Shown piece after piece: positions 1 through 6,172 of a stretch of DNA of 8,558 nt. Position numbers and translations under genes: made by a program. How positions within the stretch are numbered: the first letter of the stretch is position 1; every line of letters begins with the position of its first letter. This DNA is from Pseudomonadota bacterium. Lineage in GTDB: Bacteria > Pseudomonadota > Gammaproteobacteria > Burkholderiales > Thiobacillaceae. Under the pieces are notes generated by a model. The model saw only the letters and a list, made by a program, of their open reading frames with translations. It had not been told where the DNA came from and did not search any database. The DNA lies in NCBI GenBank assembly GCA_021836225.1, contig JAKBJA010000047.1, forward strand, positions 1 through 8,558. The letters run 5' to 3'.

Positions 1-116
1 TTGCTCACCAGCAGGGACTCCGGCTCGCGATCCGGGTAGCTGCCGTCGTTGAACAGGTCGACCATCGCCACGATGCGCTGGCCCCATTGGTATTTCGCTT
101 CGCGCGGCTCGATCAT
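1..116 (-). CDS. nifZ: NifZ, N-terminal part (cut by window edge)
   Basis: Only the first 38 residues are in the window. They read MIEPREAKYQWGQRI, then VDLFNDGSYPD and a final SLLVS, which is the typical N-terminus of NifZ (K-Y-x-W-G-Q-R-V, then N-D-G-S-Y-P). NifZ is a small nif accessory protein that, in Azotobacter, is needed for forming the second P-cluster of the MoFe protein. The start is fixed by GGAGG six bases before the ATG (123-127 on the plus strand). The start codon overlaps the stop of a candidate small ORF (113-229) as ATGA, so it may be translated by coupling. It is the second NifZ-domain gene in a row. The family call is firm; the length and C-terminus cannot be seen. Confidence 0.88.
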   Translation of the reverse strand, partial: MIEPREAKYQWGQRIVAMVDLFNDGSYPDREPESLLVS

Positions 117-229
117 GCGTCGCCTCCGGTGCGTTCTCTATTCTTCAATTGACTTGGTGTCGGCGCCTGACGGCATTCGCGGCCGGTCGCACCTCCCGCC
201 TGCGGCGGCAGGCACTGCTCCCTGCTCAT
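113..229 (-). CDS. Candidate 38-residue small ORF bridging two nifZ-type genes
   Basis: An ATG at 229-227 overlaps the stop of the upstream NifZ-domain gene as ATGA. It opens a 38-codon frame whose own stop (115-113) overlaps the start of the next nifZ, again as ATGA. A GGAGG lies seven bases before the ATG, inside the end of the upstream gene. The peptide begins MSREQCLPPQAGG and ends RTGGDA. It is hydrophilic, rich in Arg, Gly, Pro and Gln, has two cysteines (C6, C19), and shows no membrane segment or family I recognise. The ribosome-binding site of nifZ lies within its last codons. The exact fit between neighbours argues for real, coupled translation. Its short length, odd composition and an internal GC-rich hairpin leave chance open. 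It could instead be a spacer whose translation only carries ribosomes on to nifZ. Confidence 0.42.
   Translation of the reverse strand: MSREQCLPPQAGGATGRECRQAPTPSQLKNRERTGGDA
198..213 (-). repeat. GC-rich hairpin inside the nifZ-nifZ spacer
   Basis: A perfect 6-bp inverted repeat, GCCTGC / GCAGGC, encloses a 4-base loop (204-207). It sits just after the start of the candidate small ORF. No T-run follows on the minus strand, so it is not a normal terminator. It could slow ribosomes, shape mRNA decay, or simply reflect high GC content. Confidence 0.4.
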
Positions 230-528
230 GCCGTCACCTCCTCGCTACGCACCGGTCCATCGACAGCTTCCAGTTCCTTGCCGCGCATGCCGACGCGATG
301 GCCGGTGTCGACGAAATCGACGGCGTAGATGTAGAACTGCTGCAGAAAGGTGCCGATGCTGGTGACGTAGCCGATGTCGCCTTTTTTCACCAGGACATCG
401 CCGATGTCCTTGCCGGCGTAGGTGCCGTCGTTGCGCACCGTCTTGATGGACTTCACCTTCGCCCCATAGTCGAAAATCGGGTCGGCGGTGATCTCAACGA
501 TGTCACTGTCACGACTGATCTTGGCCAT
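226..528 (-). CDS. nifZ: Short NifZ-domain protein (first of two in tandem)
   Basis: This 100-residue protein is almost entirely one NifZ domain. It has D16-P-I-F-D-Y-G then K-V as the opening strand, N33-D-G-T-Y as the turn, G43-D-V-L-V-K-K-G-D-I-G, then S57-I-G-T-F-L-Q and I67-Y-A-V-D-F, ending with V79-G-M-R-G-K-E-L. These match the conserved order of NifZ. Compared with the next gene it lacks the K-Y-x-W-G-Q-R opening, so it is a diverged paralogue rather than a recent copy. The start is well supported by AGGAGG six bases before the ATG. It follows the LRV gene by 24 bp and is likely in the nifB operon. Its partner is presumably the nitrogenase MoFe protein, as for NifZ. Whether it duplicates or splits the role of the second NifZ is not known. 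Confidence 0.87.
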   Translation of the reverse strand: MAKISRDSDIVEITADPIFDYGAKVKSIKTVRNDGTYAGKDIGDVLVKKGDIGYVTSIGTFLQQFYIYAVDFVDTGHRVGMRGKELEAVDGPVRSEEVTA

Positions 529-552
529 TTCTCACCTCCTGAAACGTGATTG

Positions 553-1362
553 CTAAAACGGCTGAAGCGCCGGCTTCGGCGTCACCAGCTTGAGGAGATC
601 CCCGGCGCTCCTGCCCAGGCGCAACCGGGCGACGCCCCGCACGAGTTCGTCCTCGTCGTCGGCCAGCCGGCCCAGATGGCTGCGCTCGGCCCGGCTGGCC
701 ACCTCGTAGCGCACGCGCCAGTCCGGATCGCCCAGCAGCAGGACCAATTGCCACGCCTTCATGCGCTTGGCCGCTTCGCGGCGAACGGCCGCATCCCCGT
801 CTTTTGCCATCGCCGGCAACCAGGCCTCGCCGATTCGGTTTGCCACCGTGCAGCGGACCGTGGGGTCCGCATCGTGCATCAGCAGGGTCAGCAGGTTTTC
901 CGGGATGCGCCGCGCCACCACCTGCCGCACGTAGTAATCCGGGTCGTGGATCATGGCGCCCAGCTCCTGCGGATCGAGGCGTGCCGCCACCCGTATCCGC
1001 ACCTCGCGGTGCGGGTCGTTCACCAGCGTCAACAGATGCTTGGGGGGCAACCTGACCGCCGCGCTCCAGCGCACGGTCTCGTCCGGATCCAGGATCAGCT
1101 GCGGCAGGTGGAACACGTCCACGTATTTGGCCGCCACCGCACGCACTTCGAAATAGGGATGGGCGAGGAAATCCTTGGCCCGTTCCGGATTCCAGGAAAA
1201 GAAACGGTCGATGCGCTTGGCGTAGCGGTCATGCACGCACGCATGGCCGACGCAACAGCGTTGCTGTTCGTACAGGTCCTGGCAGGCGCAGCTCGCGCAA
1301 TCCACCTTGCCGCCTTGCCAGTCCACGGGCGGGCCCAGCTCGCTCATCCCCGGCTCACTCAT
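553..1362 (-). CDS. LRV (leucine-rich repeat variant) Fe-S protein
   Basis: A 269-residue protein with two parts. The N-terminus holds a cysteine cluster, C22-x2-C25-x-C27, then C36-C37 and C42, the pattern of the small [4Fe-4S] domain of the LRV family. Residues 55-245 are about eight short helical repeats with a recurring D-P-x-x-x-V-R-x-x-V-A-x-R pattern (for example at 92, 116, 139, 165, 188 and 212). The structurally known LRV protein comes from Azotobacter vinelandii, where it is also nif-associated; its function is still unsettled. The start overlaps the TPR stop by 8 bases and has AGGAGG six bases upstream, so translation is probably coupled. It is probably a cytoplasmic scaffold with a redox or cluster-carrying head acting with NifB, ferredoxin or nitrogenase. 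The family call is confident; the function is inference from context. Confidence 0.85.
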   Translation of the reverse strand: MSEPGMSELGPPVDWQGGKVDCASCACQDLYEQQRCCVGHACVHDRYAKRIDRFFSWNPERAKDFLAHPYFEVRAVAAKYVDVFHLPQLILDPDETVRWSAAVRLPPKHLLTLVNDPHREVRIRVAARLDPQELGAMIHDPDYYVRQVVARRIPENLLTLLMHDADPTVRCTVANRIGEAWLPAMAKDGDAAVRREAAKRMKAWQLVLLLGDPDWRVRYEVASRAERSHLGRLADDEDELVRGVARLRLGRSAGDLLKLVTPKPALQPF

Positions 1363-1921
1363 CCTCGTCCTCCTGTCCGTGGCGGGCCAGCACCTTGAGC
1401 AGTACCGTGGCGTTCAATTTGTCGCTCGGGTCGAGTTCCAGCATCTTGGTCAGCGCGGCATGGCTTTCCTCCAGCCGTCCCAGGCGCATCTGCAGGTAAC
1501 CCCAGGCCTTCAGGGTAAACAGGTAGAAGCGCGGCAGGATGGCGTCGTAGCTGCCGAATTCCGCATCGCCCCGGCGCACATGGCGCCAGTCTTCGTTCAG
1601 GCGGTTGTCGCGCGCGGCCTTGGCCAGGCAGCGCTCGGCCACATCGAGCGCATCGGCGAGGCGCCCCTTGTAGAAATAGAAGCGGTACAGCGCGATCAGC
1701 ACGGCGGCGTGGCCGGGCGCCAGGGCCTGCGCCTGGAACAGATGGCGCTCGGCGACCACGTCGTGCTGGTAGTTGAGGCCGGCCAGACGCAGGTGCTGCT
1801 CGACCTGCTCCGGCAGATGGCCGCCCAAACAGCTGCGCTCCAGCCATTCGGGATCCATGTCCGCCGGCATGGCGGGGTTGGCCGTCACGATCCCGCCCTC
1901 CGTTGCACACATATCCGCCAT
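1355..1921 (-). CDS. TPR-repeat protein of the nifB operon, function unknown
   Basis: A 188-residue soluble protein with paired-helix repeats. One TPR-like unit spans about 72-104 (A-x2-L-I-A-L-Y-R-F-Y-F-Y-K-G-R-L-x-D-A-L). A second spans about 133-166 (A-W-G-Y-L-Q-M-R-L-G-R-L-E-E-S then L-E-L-D-P). Helical stretches at 24-65 may form further, weaker repeats. The C-terminus is a short acidic tail, GQEDEDE. There are no catalytic motifs and only three cysteines (C5, C31, C98), so it looks like a protein-protein adaptor. The start at 1921 is chosen for AAGGG seven bases upstream; ATG codons at 1912, 1867 and 1858 are alternatives. It lies 19 bp after the IscA-type gene and overlaps the LRV gene. 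TPR proteins of unknown role occur in nif clusters; a partner such as NifB or LRV is only inferred. Confidence 0.78.
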   Translation of the reverse strand: MADMCATEGGIVTANPAMPADMDPEWLERSCLGGHLPEQVEQHLRLAGLNYQHDVVAERHLFQAQALAPGHAAVLIALYRFYFYKGRLADALDVAERCLAKAARDNRLNEDWRHVRRGDAEFGSYDAILPRFYLFTLKAWGYLQMRLGRLEESHAALTKMLELDPSDKLNATVLLKVLARHGQEDEDE

Positions 1922-1940
1922 GGCCTCACCCTTCCTCGCC

Positions 1941-2315
1941 TCAATGCTTGTGGCCGTGGCCGATGCCGGAGATGTCGATGCTGGACACCCCGCTGCTGCT
2001 GGAACTGCTGCAGGCGCAGGACGGCGAATTCGGCGTGACGAAGGTCAGCCCGCTGTTGGTCGGCGTATCCGCGAAATCGATGGTCGCCCCTTGCAGCAGC
2101 AGGCGGCTTTCCGCCGGCAGGAAGAGCTTGACGCCGTTGACCTCGATCACCGCATCGCCGGGCAGCGGCGCCGACTCCACGGTGAATTCGGAGGCCAGCC
2201 CGGAGCAGCCGCCGGCGCTCACCGTGAGGCGGAAGCCGCCGCTCTCGCCGGCGCTGCTGAAACGGACCATGCGGCGCACGAACTTCTCGGCGGCAGGCGT
2301 AAGGGACAGTTCCAT
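1941..2315 (-). CDS. HesB/IscA-type Fe-S protein with Ser/His-rich tail
   Basis: A 124-residue A-type Fe-S carrier. Residues 1-95 follow the IscA/HesB fold: L-T-P-A-A then F12, F28-R-L-T-V-S, G35-G-C37-S-G-L, and L90-T-F-V-T-P-N. The three family cysteines are present as C37 and a C-terminal C100-A-C102 (usually C-G-C). Such proteins bind Fe or a [2Fe-2S]/[4Fe-4S] cluster and pass it to apo-proteins. In nif operons they are thought to supply nitrogenase-related targets. Unusually, a tail of about 22 residues follows the C-A-C: a run of six serines, then a GIGHGHKH ending with three histidines. The start at 2315 is preferred over the adjacent ATG at 2318, because AGGAG (overlapping the ferredoxin stop) is then six bases away instead of three. 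It is 9 bp from fdxN and 19 bp from the TPR gene. Confidence 0.86.
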   Translation of the reverse strand: MELSLTPAAEKFVRRMVRFSSAGESGGFRLTVSAGGCSGLASEFTVESAPLPGDAVIEVNGVKLFLPAESRLLLQGATIDFADTPTNSGLTFVTPNSPSCACSSSSSSGVSSIDISGIGHGHKH

Positions 2316-2324
2316 CATGCTCTC

Positions 2325-2546
2325 CTAGGCCGCCACGTAGCGCGGGTAGCTGTTGTCGATCACGCAGGTGTCGTCGACCGGGCACACCGCGACGCACTGC
2401 GGGTCGTCGAAGTAGCCGATGCACTCGGTGCACTTCTCCGGCTTGATGATGAAGGTGCCGTCCTTCTCGCGGATGGCGTTGTTGGGACACTCCGGTTCGC
2501 AGGCCGAACAGGCGGTGCATTGGGAGGTGATGATCTTGAATGCCAT
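2325..2546 (-). CDS. fdxN: 2[4Fe-4S] ferredoxin, FdxN type
   Basis: A 73-residue ferredoxin with two cluster motifs: C10-x2-C13-x2-C16-x3-C20-P, and C39-x2-C42-x8-C51-x3-C55-P. The 8-residue spacing in the second motif marks the nif/Allochromatium type rather than the clostridial type. An extra cysteine, C61, follows. It is a low-potential cytoplasmic electron carrier. In Azotobacter, FdxN next to nifB supports NifB-co formation, and the same role is likely here. The start has AGGAG nine bases upstream. It lies 37 bp downstream of nifB with no visible terminator between them, so it is in the nifB operon. The product family is certain; the symbol rests on position and cluster spacing. Confidence 0.93.
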   Translation of the reverse strand: MAFKIITSQCTACSACEPECPNNAIREKDGTFIIKPEKCTECIGYFDDPQCVAVCPVDDTCVIDNSYPRYVAA

Positions 2547-2583
2547 GGTCTTGCTCTCCTAACAGTTGCGTAACGAATCAATT

Positions 2584-4143
2584 TCAGGCGGCGATGTAGG
2601 CGCCCTGGCGGATGTCGGCATCGCCGCGGGCGGCGTGAACGATTTCGCCGGACTTCACTTTCGCCAGGTATTCCTTGAAGTACTTCACCGCCGACTGTTC
2701 GATGAACTCGTGCGCGTACTTGTCCACCGGGTCGATGCCCGCCGCCTTCAGGCTGTCTTTCGGGCAGCCGCCGATCTTGGCCACGAACACGGCGACGCAG
2801 TCGTTGATGGCGCGGATCACGGTCGGCAGGGTGTCTTCCTCGCCGAAGCCGCCCTGGCAGTAGAGGTCGACGCGGCGGTGGCCGACGAACTTGGAACCCT
2901 CGGTGCTGAGTTCGTAAATCTGGAACTCCTGCGCATGCCCGAAGTGTTCGTTGACCCGGCCGTGGCCCTTGGTGGCGACGGCGATCAGAATCTTCACATC
3001 GCTGAACTCCGCCTCCAGATCGGCCATCTCGGCTTCCCTGGCCGCCACCGTGGCCTGGCGTTCCTGCTCCACCTGCTGCTGATAGGCTTTGCGGCCCTCG
3101 GCGTCGTACTGAATGTCCATCTCCATGACTTTTTCAGTACTGAACTCGGACGAGCGGTCCTCGCCCAGCAGACCCACCGCATCGGCGCGGCACTGGCGGC
3201 AGTGGCGCATCATGTTCATCTCGCCTTCGCAGTTGTCCTGCAGCGCTTTCAGTTCCTGCGCCGTGGGTCCGCGCTGGCCGTTCAAGCCGAACACCGTGCC
3301 GTGTTCCGGCGCGGAAATGAGCGGCATGATGTTGTGCAGGAAGGCGCCGCGCGACTTGACCGCCTTGTTCACCTCGATCAAATGCTGGTCGTTGATGCCG
3401 GGGATCATCACCGAATTCACTTTGCACAGAATGCCGGCCTCGGTCAGCATCTCGAGGCCCAGCATCTGCCGTTCGGTGAGTATCCTGGCGGCCTCGATGC
3501 CGGTGATGCGCTTGTTCTTCCAGAAGATCCACGGATAGATGTGCTGCCCGACTTCCGGATCGACCATGTTGATGGTGATGGTCACGTGGTCGACGTTGAA
3601 CTTCTTGATGGTCTCGACGTGGTCCGGCAGCGCCAGGCCGTTGGTCGAAAGACACAGCTTGATATCGGGCGCGGCGTTGTAGATCAGCTCGAAGGTCTTG
3701 AAGGTTTTTGCCGGATTGGCAAGTGGGTCGCCCGGTCCGGCGATGCCCAGTACGGTCATTTGCGGAATGGTGGAGGCCACGGCCAGCACTTTTCTGGACG
3801 CCTGCTCCGGGGTGAGCTTCTCGCTCACCACGCCGGGACGGCTTTCGTTGGCGCAGTCGTATTTGCGATTGCAGTAGTTGCACTGGATATTGCACGCCGG
3901 CGCCACCGCCACGTGCATGCGCGCGTAATGGTGATGCGCCTCCTCGCTGTAGCAGGGATGGTTCTTCACCTTTTCCCACACCTCCGGCGCCATGTCCTCC
4001 GGTCCGCCGGACGAGCCGCAACTGGCTTTCCCGCCCTCGCCGGAAGTGCCGCACCCCTTGTGCTCGGCCACCTGTTGCATGATCTGATCCAGCGACGTGC
4101 CCTGATCATTTCCTGCGTTCGCCACACTTGCCTGATTGTCCAT
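2584..4143 (-). CDS. nifB: NifB, radical SAM FeMo-cofactor synthesis protein
   Basis: A 519-residue full-length NifB. It makes NifB-co, an [8Fe-9S-C] core, by fusing two [4Fe-4S] units and inserting a SAM-derived carbon. The radical SAM motif is C84-x3-C88-x2-C91, followed by C97 and E100-S-R-P. A-G-P-G-D-P at 135-140 is the SAM-binding glycine stretch. Other conserved NifB elements are H62-P-C64-Y and C315-R-Q-C318[11 protein letters not shown], cysteines thought to hold the precursor clusters. A charged helical linker (about 345-380) leads to a C-terminal NifX/NafY-like domain (about 382-500, with R-V-N-E-H-F-G-H and V-D-L-Y-C-Q-G-G) that carries NifB-co. The N-terminal tail has two extra cysteines (C31, C42). 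The start has AGGAG six bases upstream. Expression should be NifA/sigma-54 driven from 4222-4237. Confidence 0.98.
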   Translation of the reverse strand: MDNQASVANAGNDQGTSLDQIMQQVAEHKGCGTSGEGGKASCGSSGGPEDMAPEVWEKVKNHPCYSEEAHHHYARMHVAVAPACNIQCNYCNRKYDCANESRPGVVSEKLTPEQASRKVLAVASTIPQMTVLGIAGPGDPLANPAKTFKTFELIYNAAPDIKLCLSTNGLALPDHVETIKKFNVDHVTITINMVDPEVGQHIYPWIFWKNKRITGIEAARILTERQMLGLEMLTEAGILCKVNSVMIPGINDQHLIEVNKAVKSRGAFLHNIMPLISAPEHGTVFGLNGQRGPTAQELKALQDNCEGEMNMMRHCRQCRADAVGLLGEDRSSEFSTEKVMEMDIQYDAEGRKAYQQQVEQERQATVAAREAEMADLEAEFSDVKILIAVATKGHGRVNEHFGHAQEFQIYELSTEGSKFVGHRRVDLYCQGGFGEEDTLPTVIRAINDCVAVFVAKIGGCPKDSLKAAGIDPVDKYAHEFIEQSAVKYFKEYLAKVKSGEIVHAARGDADIRQGAYIAA

Positions 4144-4221
4144 ACTTGGCTCCTGTCTGCTTCAACCGATGGCGATCGTGAAATCGATCGCCCGCTAAAT
4201 GGGTTCTTACAGGAGCTGTTC

Positions 4222-4237
4222 AGCAACAAGCATGCCA
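4222..4237 (-). promoter_or_regulatory. Sigma-54 (-24/-12) promoter of nifB
   Basis: The minus strand reads TGGCATGCTTGTTGCT, with GG and GC separated by exactly 10 bases, one mismatch from the TGGCACG-N4-TTGCW consensus. A transcript would start near 4211 and leave a leader of roughly 68 bases before nifB. Two NifA sites lie upstream at suitable distance. Confidence 0.9.
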
Positions 4238-4264
4238 CTCAGGGAATTTGCTTAAATTCCTGAG
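4238..4264. repeat. Inverted repeat touching the nifB -24 element
   Basis: CTCAGGGAATTT (4238-4249) and AAATTCCTGAG (4254-4264) are reverse complements except for one extra G, with a GCTT loop. The inner 7 bp (GGAATTT/AAATTCC) are perfect. It ends one base before the -24 element. It may be an operator, a weak nifA terminator (no T-run follows), or a DNA-bending element. Confidence 0.55.
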
Positions 4265-4265
4265 A

Positions 4266-4278
4266 ATTGAAGCACTTA
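4266..4278 (+). promoter_or_regulatory. Possible weak IHF site
   Basis: ATTGAAGCACTTA matches the IHF consensus WATCAA-N4-TTR at seven of nine fixed positions. It sits between the NifA sites and the sigma-54 promoter, where IHF normally bends DNA at nif promoters. The match is imperfect and the location is the main argument. Confidence 0.25.
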
Positions 4279-4294
4279 GCGCGAACCTCGCGTT

Positions 4295-4310
4295 TGTCGC
4301 AGTTGCTACA
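4295..4310. promoter_or_regulatory. NifA upstream activator site, proximal
   Basis: TGTCGCAGTTGCTACA is a perfect TGT-N10-ACA NifA site. Its centre is about 91 bp upstream of the predicted nifB transcript start, within the usual range for NifA enhancers. Confidence 0.85.
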
Positions 4311-4334
4311 AACGGAGATTGCCGGGGAAGGAAT

Positions 4335-4350
4335 TGTCGGGAAGGCTACA
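4335..4350. promoter_or_regulatory. NifA upstream activator site, distal
   Basis: TGTCGGGAAGGCTACA is a second perfect TGT-N10-ACA site, exactly 40 bp from the proximal one and about 131 bp upstream of the predicted start. Both share TGTCG at one end and CTACA at the other, which supports a common protein. Confidence 0.83.
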
Positions 4351-4408
4351 GGGGGAAAGGCGGCGGATCGCGGACGCGGCTGTCTGCATCGACAACCGCG
4401 CGCAACGC

Positions 4409-6031
4409 TTAAAGTCGTTTGACTTCGATGTTGTATTTCGACAGCGCGTAGCCGATCTGGCGCGGCGTCAGATTCAGCAGGCGCGCCGCTTTCGCCTGCA
4501 CCCATCCGCATTGTTCCAGGGCCCACACCAGGCGCTCGCGTTCGGTCATGAAGGCTGGTTCATCGCCGCCAGGCGTCTCACCGAAACCGCCGCCGGATAC
4601 CTCCGGCAGGCTTTCCGCTGGAGACACAAAAGCGATCGGGATTGATTGCTGCGCCTGGCCATAGTGCTGCAGTACCTGCGAGAAGCACTTGTTCTGCTGG
4701 CACGGCAAATCCACATCCTGGATCGCGTTGGACCGCGTCATGGTCGCGGTGCGTTCCACGCAATTCTCCAGTTCGCGCACATTGCCGGGCCAGTTGCACT
4801 TGAGCATCACTTCCAGCGCTTCCGGCGAGATGGAAAGCTTGCGCACGTTTTCCTTGTTGAACTTGTCGAGGAAATGCTCGACCAGCAGGGGAATGTCTTC
4901 GCGCCGCTCGCGCAGCGGAGGCAGGAAGATGCTCACCACGTTGACGCGGTAGTAGAGGTCGGCGCGGAAGGTTCCCTTGGCCACGTCCTCCTCCATGTTG
5001 CGGTTGGTGGCGGCGATCAGGCGCACGTCCACCTTGATCGACTTGTTGCCGCCCACGCGCTCGAATTCCCGTTCCTGCAGCACGCGCAGCAGCTTGGTCT
5101 GGAACGACGCCGAGATTTCCCCGAGTTCGTCCAGGAACAGCGTGCCGCCCTGCGCCATTTCGAAGCGTCCCTTGCGTTCCTGCGTCGCGCCGGTGAACGA
5201 GCCTTTCTCGTGCCCGAACAGTTCGGATTCGAGCAGGGTTTCGGACAGGGCGGCGCAGTTGACCTTGACGAAAGGCGCGTCCTTGCGCGGGCTCAGGTAG
5301 TGGATCGAGCGGGCGATGACTTCCTTGCCGGTGCCGCTTTCGCCGCGCAGCAGCACGGTCGACTTGCCGGGCGACGCCTGGTGCACTTCGGCGAACACCT
5401 CCTGCATGCGCTTGCTGCGGCCGATGACGTTGTCCAGGCTGTACTTGCCCTGCAGTTCCTTCTGCATGCGCTGCTGCCGCTGCATCAGTTCCTCGCGTTC
5501 GGCCGCCACATTTTGGTGCAGACGCGCGGTCTGTCCGATCAGGTTGGCGATCATGGCCAGAAAGCGGACATCCGATTCGAAATTCATCGGCGCGCTATCC
5601 ACTTCGCGGTCCACGCTGAGCACGCCGATGGTTGCCCGTCCTTGCTTGATCGGCACGCCGATGAAGGCAACCACCCTGCCCTCGCCCAGGCTGCGCGAAC
5701 CCGTGCGGTTCAGGAACAACGGCTCTTTCGCCACGTCCGGCACCACCATGGGGACGCCCGTTTCCAGGATTTTTCCGGTGATGCCCTCGCCCTTTCTAAA
5801 CCGCCCGCGCTGGGCCGCCTCGGCCGACATGCCGGTGGCTTCAACAACGTGCAGCTCGCCCGACGGCTGCACCAAACTGACCATGCCCCGCCGCATCTTG
5901 AGGTGCGAGGAAAGCACGCCGAGCACTTCCCTCGCGGTCTTGTTCAGATCGAGAGATGAACTCAGTATCTTGCTGATTTCATAGATGGTTGCAAGCTCGA
6001 CACTTGCCTCTAGCCTTTGGGACGCGCACAT
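4409..6031 (-). CDS. nifA: NifA, sigma-54-dependent nif activator (O2-sensitive type)
   Basis: A 540-residue enhancer-binding protein that activates nif promoters with RpoN. Residues 10-175 are a GAF domain (A-T-I-Y-E-I-S-K-I-L start). The AAA+ domain follows at about 200-435 with Walker A GESGTGKE (230-237), GSFTGA (277-282, A-to-S form of the sigma-54-contacting GAFTGA loop) and Walker B T-L-F-L-D-E (297-302). A Fis-type helix-turn-helix ends the protein (about 500-540). The cysteines C412-x11-C424-x19-C444-x4-C449 match the O2/redox-sensing motif of rhizobial and Herbaspirillum NifA, which work without NifL. The start at 6031 fits family N-termini and lies downstream of the sigma-54 promoter. 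An upstream in-frame ATG at 6205 would lie before that promoter. The Shine-Dalgarno is weak (GGGG, nine bases away). No nifL is adjacent. Confidence 0.97.
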   Translation of the reverse strand: MCASQRLEASVELATIYEISKILSSSLDLNKTAREVLGVLSSHLKMRRGMVSLVQPSGELHVVEATGMSAEAAQRGRFRKGEGITGKILETGVPMVVPDVAKEPLFLNRTGSRSLGEGRVVAFIGVPIKQGRATIGVLSVDREVDSAPMNFESDVRFLAMIANLIGQTARLHQNVAAEREELMQRQQRMQKELQGKYSLDNVIGRSKRMQEVFAEVHQASPGKSTVLLRGESGTGKEVIARSIHYLSPRKDAPFVKVNCAALSETLLESELFGHEKGSFTGATQERKGRFEMAQGGTLFLDELGEISASFQTKLLRVLQEREFERVGGNKSIKVDVRLIAATNRNMEEDVAKGTFRADLYYRVNVVSIFLPPLRERREDIPLLVEHFLDKFNKENVRKLSISPEALEVMLKCNWPGNVRELENCVERTATMTRSNAIQDVDLPCQQNKCFSQVLQHYGQAQQSIPIAFVSPAESLPEVSGGGFGETPGGDEPAFMTERERLVWALEQCGWVQAKAARLLNLTPRQIGYALSKYNIEVKRL

Positions 6032-6100
6032 ATTTCTAACCCCGCTGGGCCGGTTTCGGGCCCGTAAAAAAACAAATCTGACTGCCGTGTCTTTTATGCA

Positions 6101-6116
6101 TGCAAATAATGTGCCA
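6101..6116 (-). promoter_or_regulatory. Sigma-54 (-24/-12) promoter of nifA
   Basis: The minus strand reads TGGCACATTATTTGCA, a near-perfect -24/-12 element with GG-N10-GC spacing. Transcription would start near 6090, about 59 bases before the nifA ATG. A second TGGCAC directly precedes the -24 box, and a TGCATGCA palindrome (6097-6104) overlaps the -12 box. No TGT-N10-ACA site is seen upstream, so NtrC or a more distant site may drive it. Confidence 0.86.
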
Positions 6117-6172
6117 GTGCCATTACACCGCGCAGGGTAGAAAACCGGACAGCCATTCTTGTGCGGGAAGCT

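Noticed and set aside
2566..4263. A 565-codon open frame on the plus strand opposite nifB
   Set aside because: It mirrors the codon bias of nifB, runs through the nifB promoter, and encodes a low-complexity Ala/Val/His/Leu/Asp protein with no recognisable domain.
4381..4394. A third NifA site (TGT...ACA) upstream of nifB
   Set aside because: Only 8 bases separate the triplets.
4412..4425. AAGTC-GTTT-GACTT hairpin as nifA terminator
   Set aside because: The stem is only 5 bp, lies within the last nifA codons and has no following T-run on the minus strand.
4646..5959. A 437-codon open frame on the plus strand opposite nifA
   Set aside because: NifA on the other strand has every expected domain; this frame is its GC-rich shadow, with no Shine-Dalgarno or family motif.
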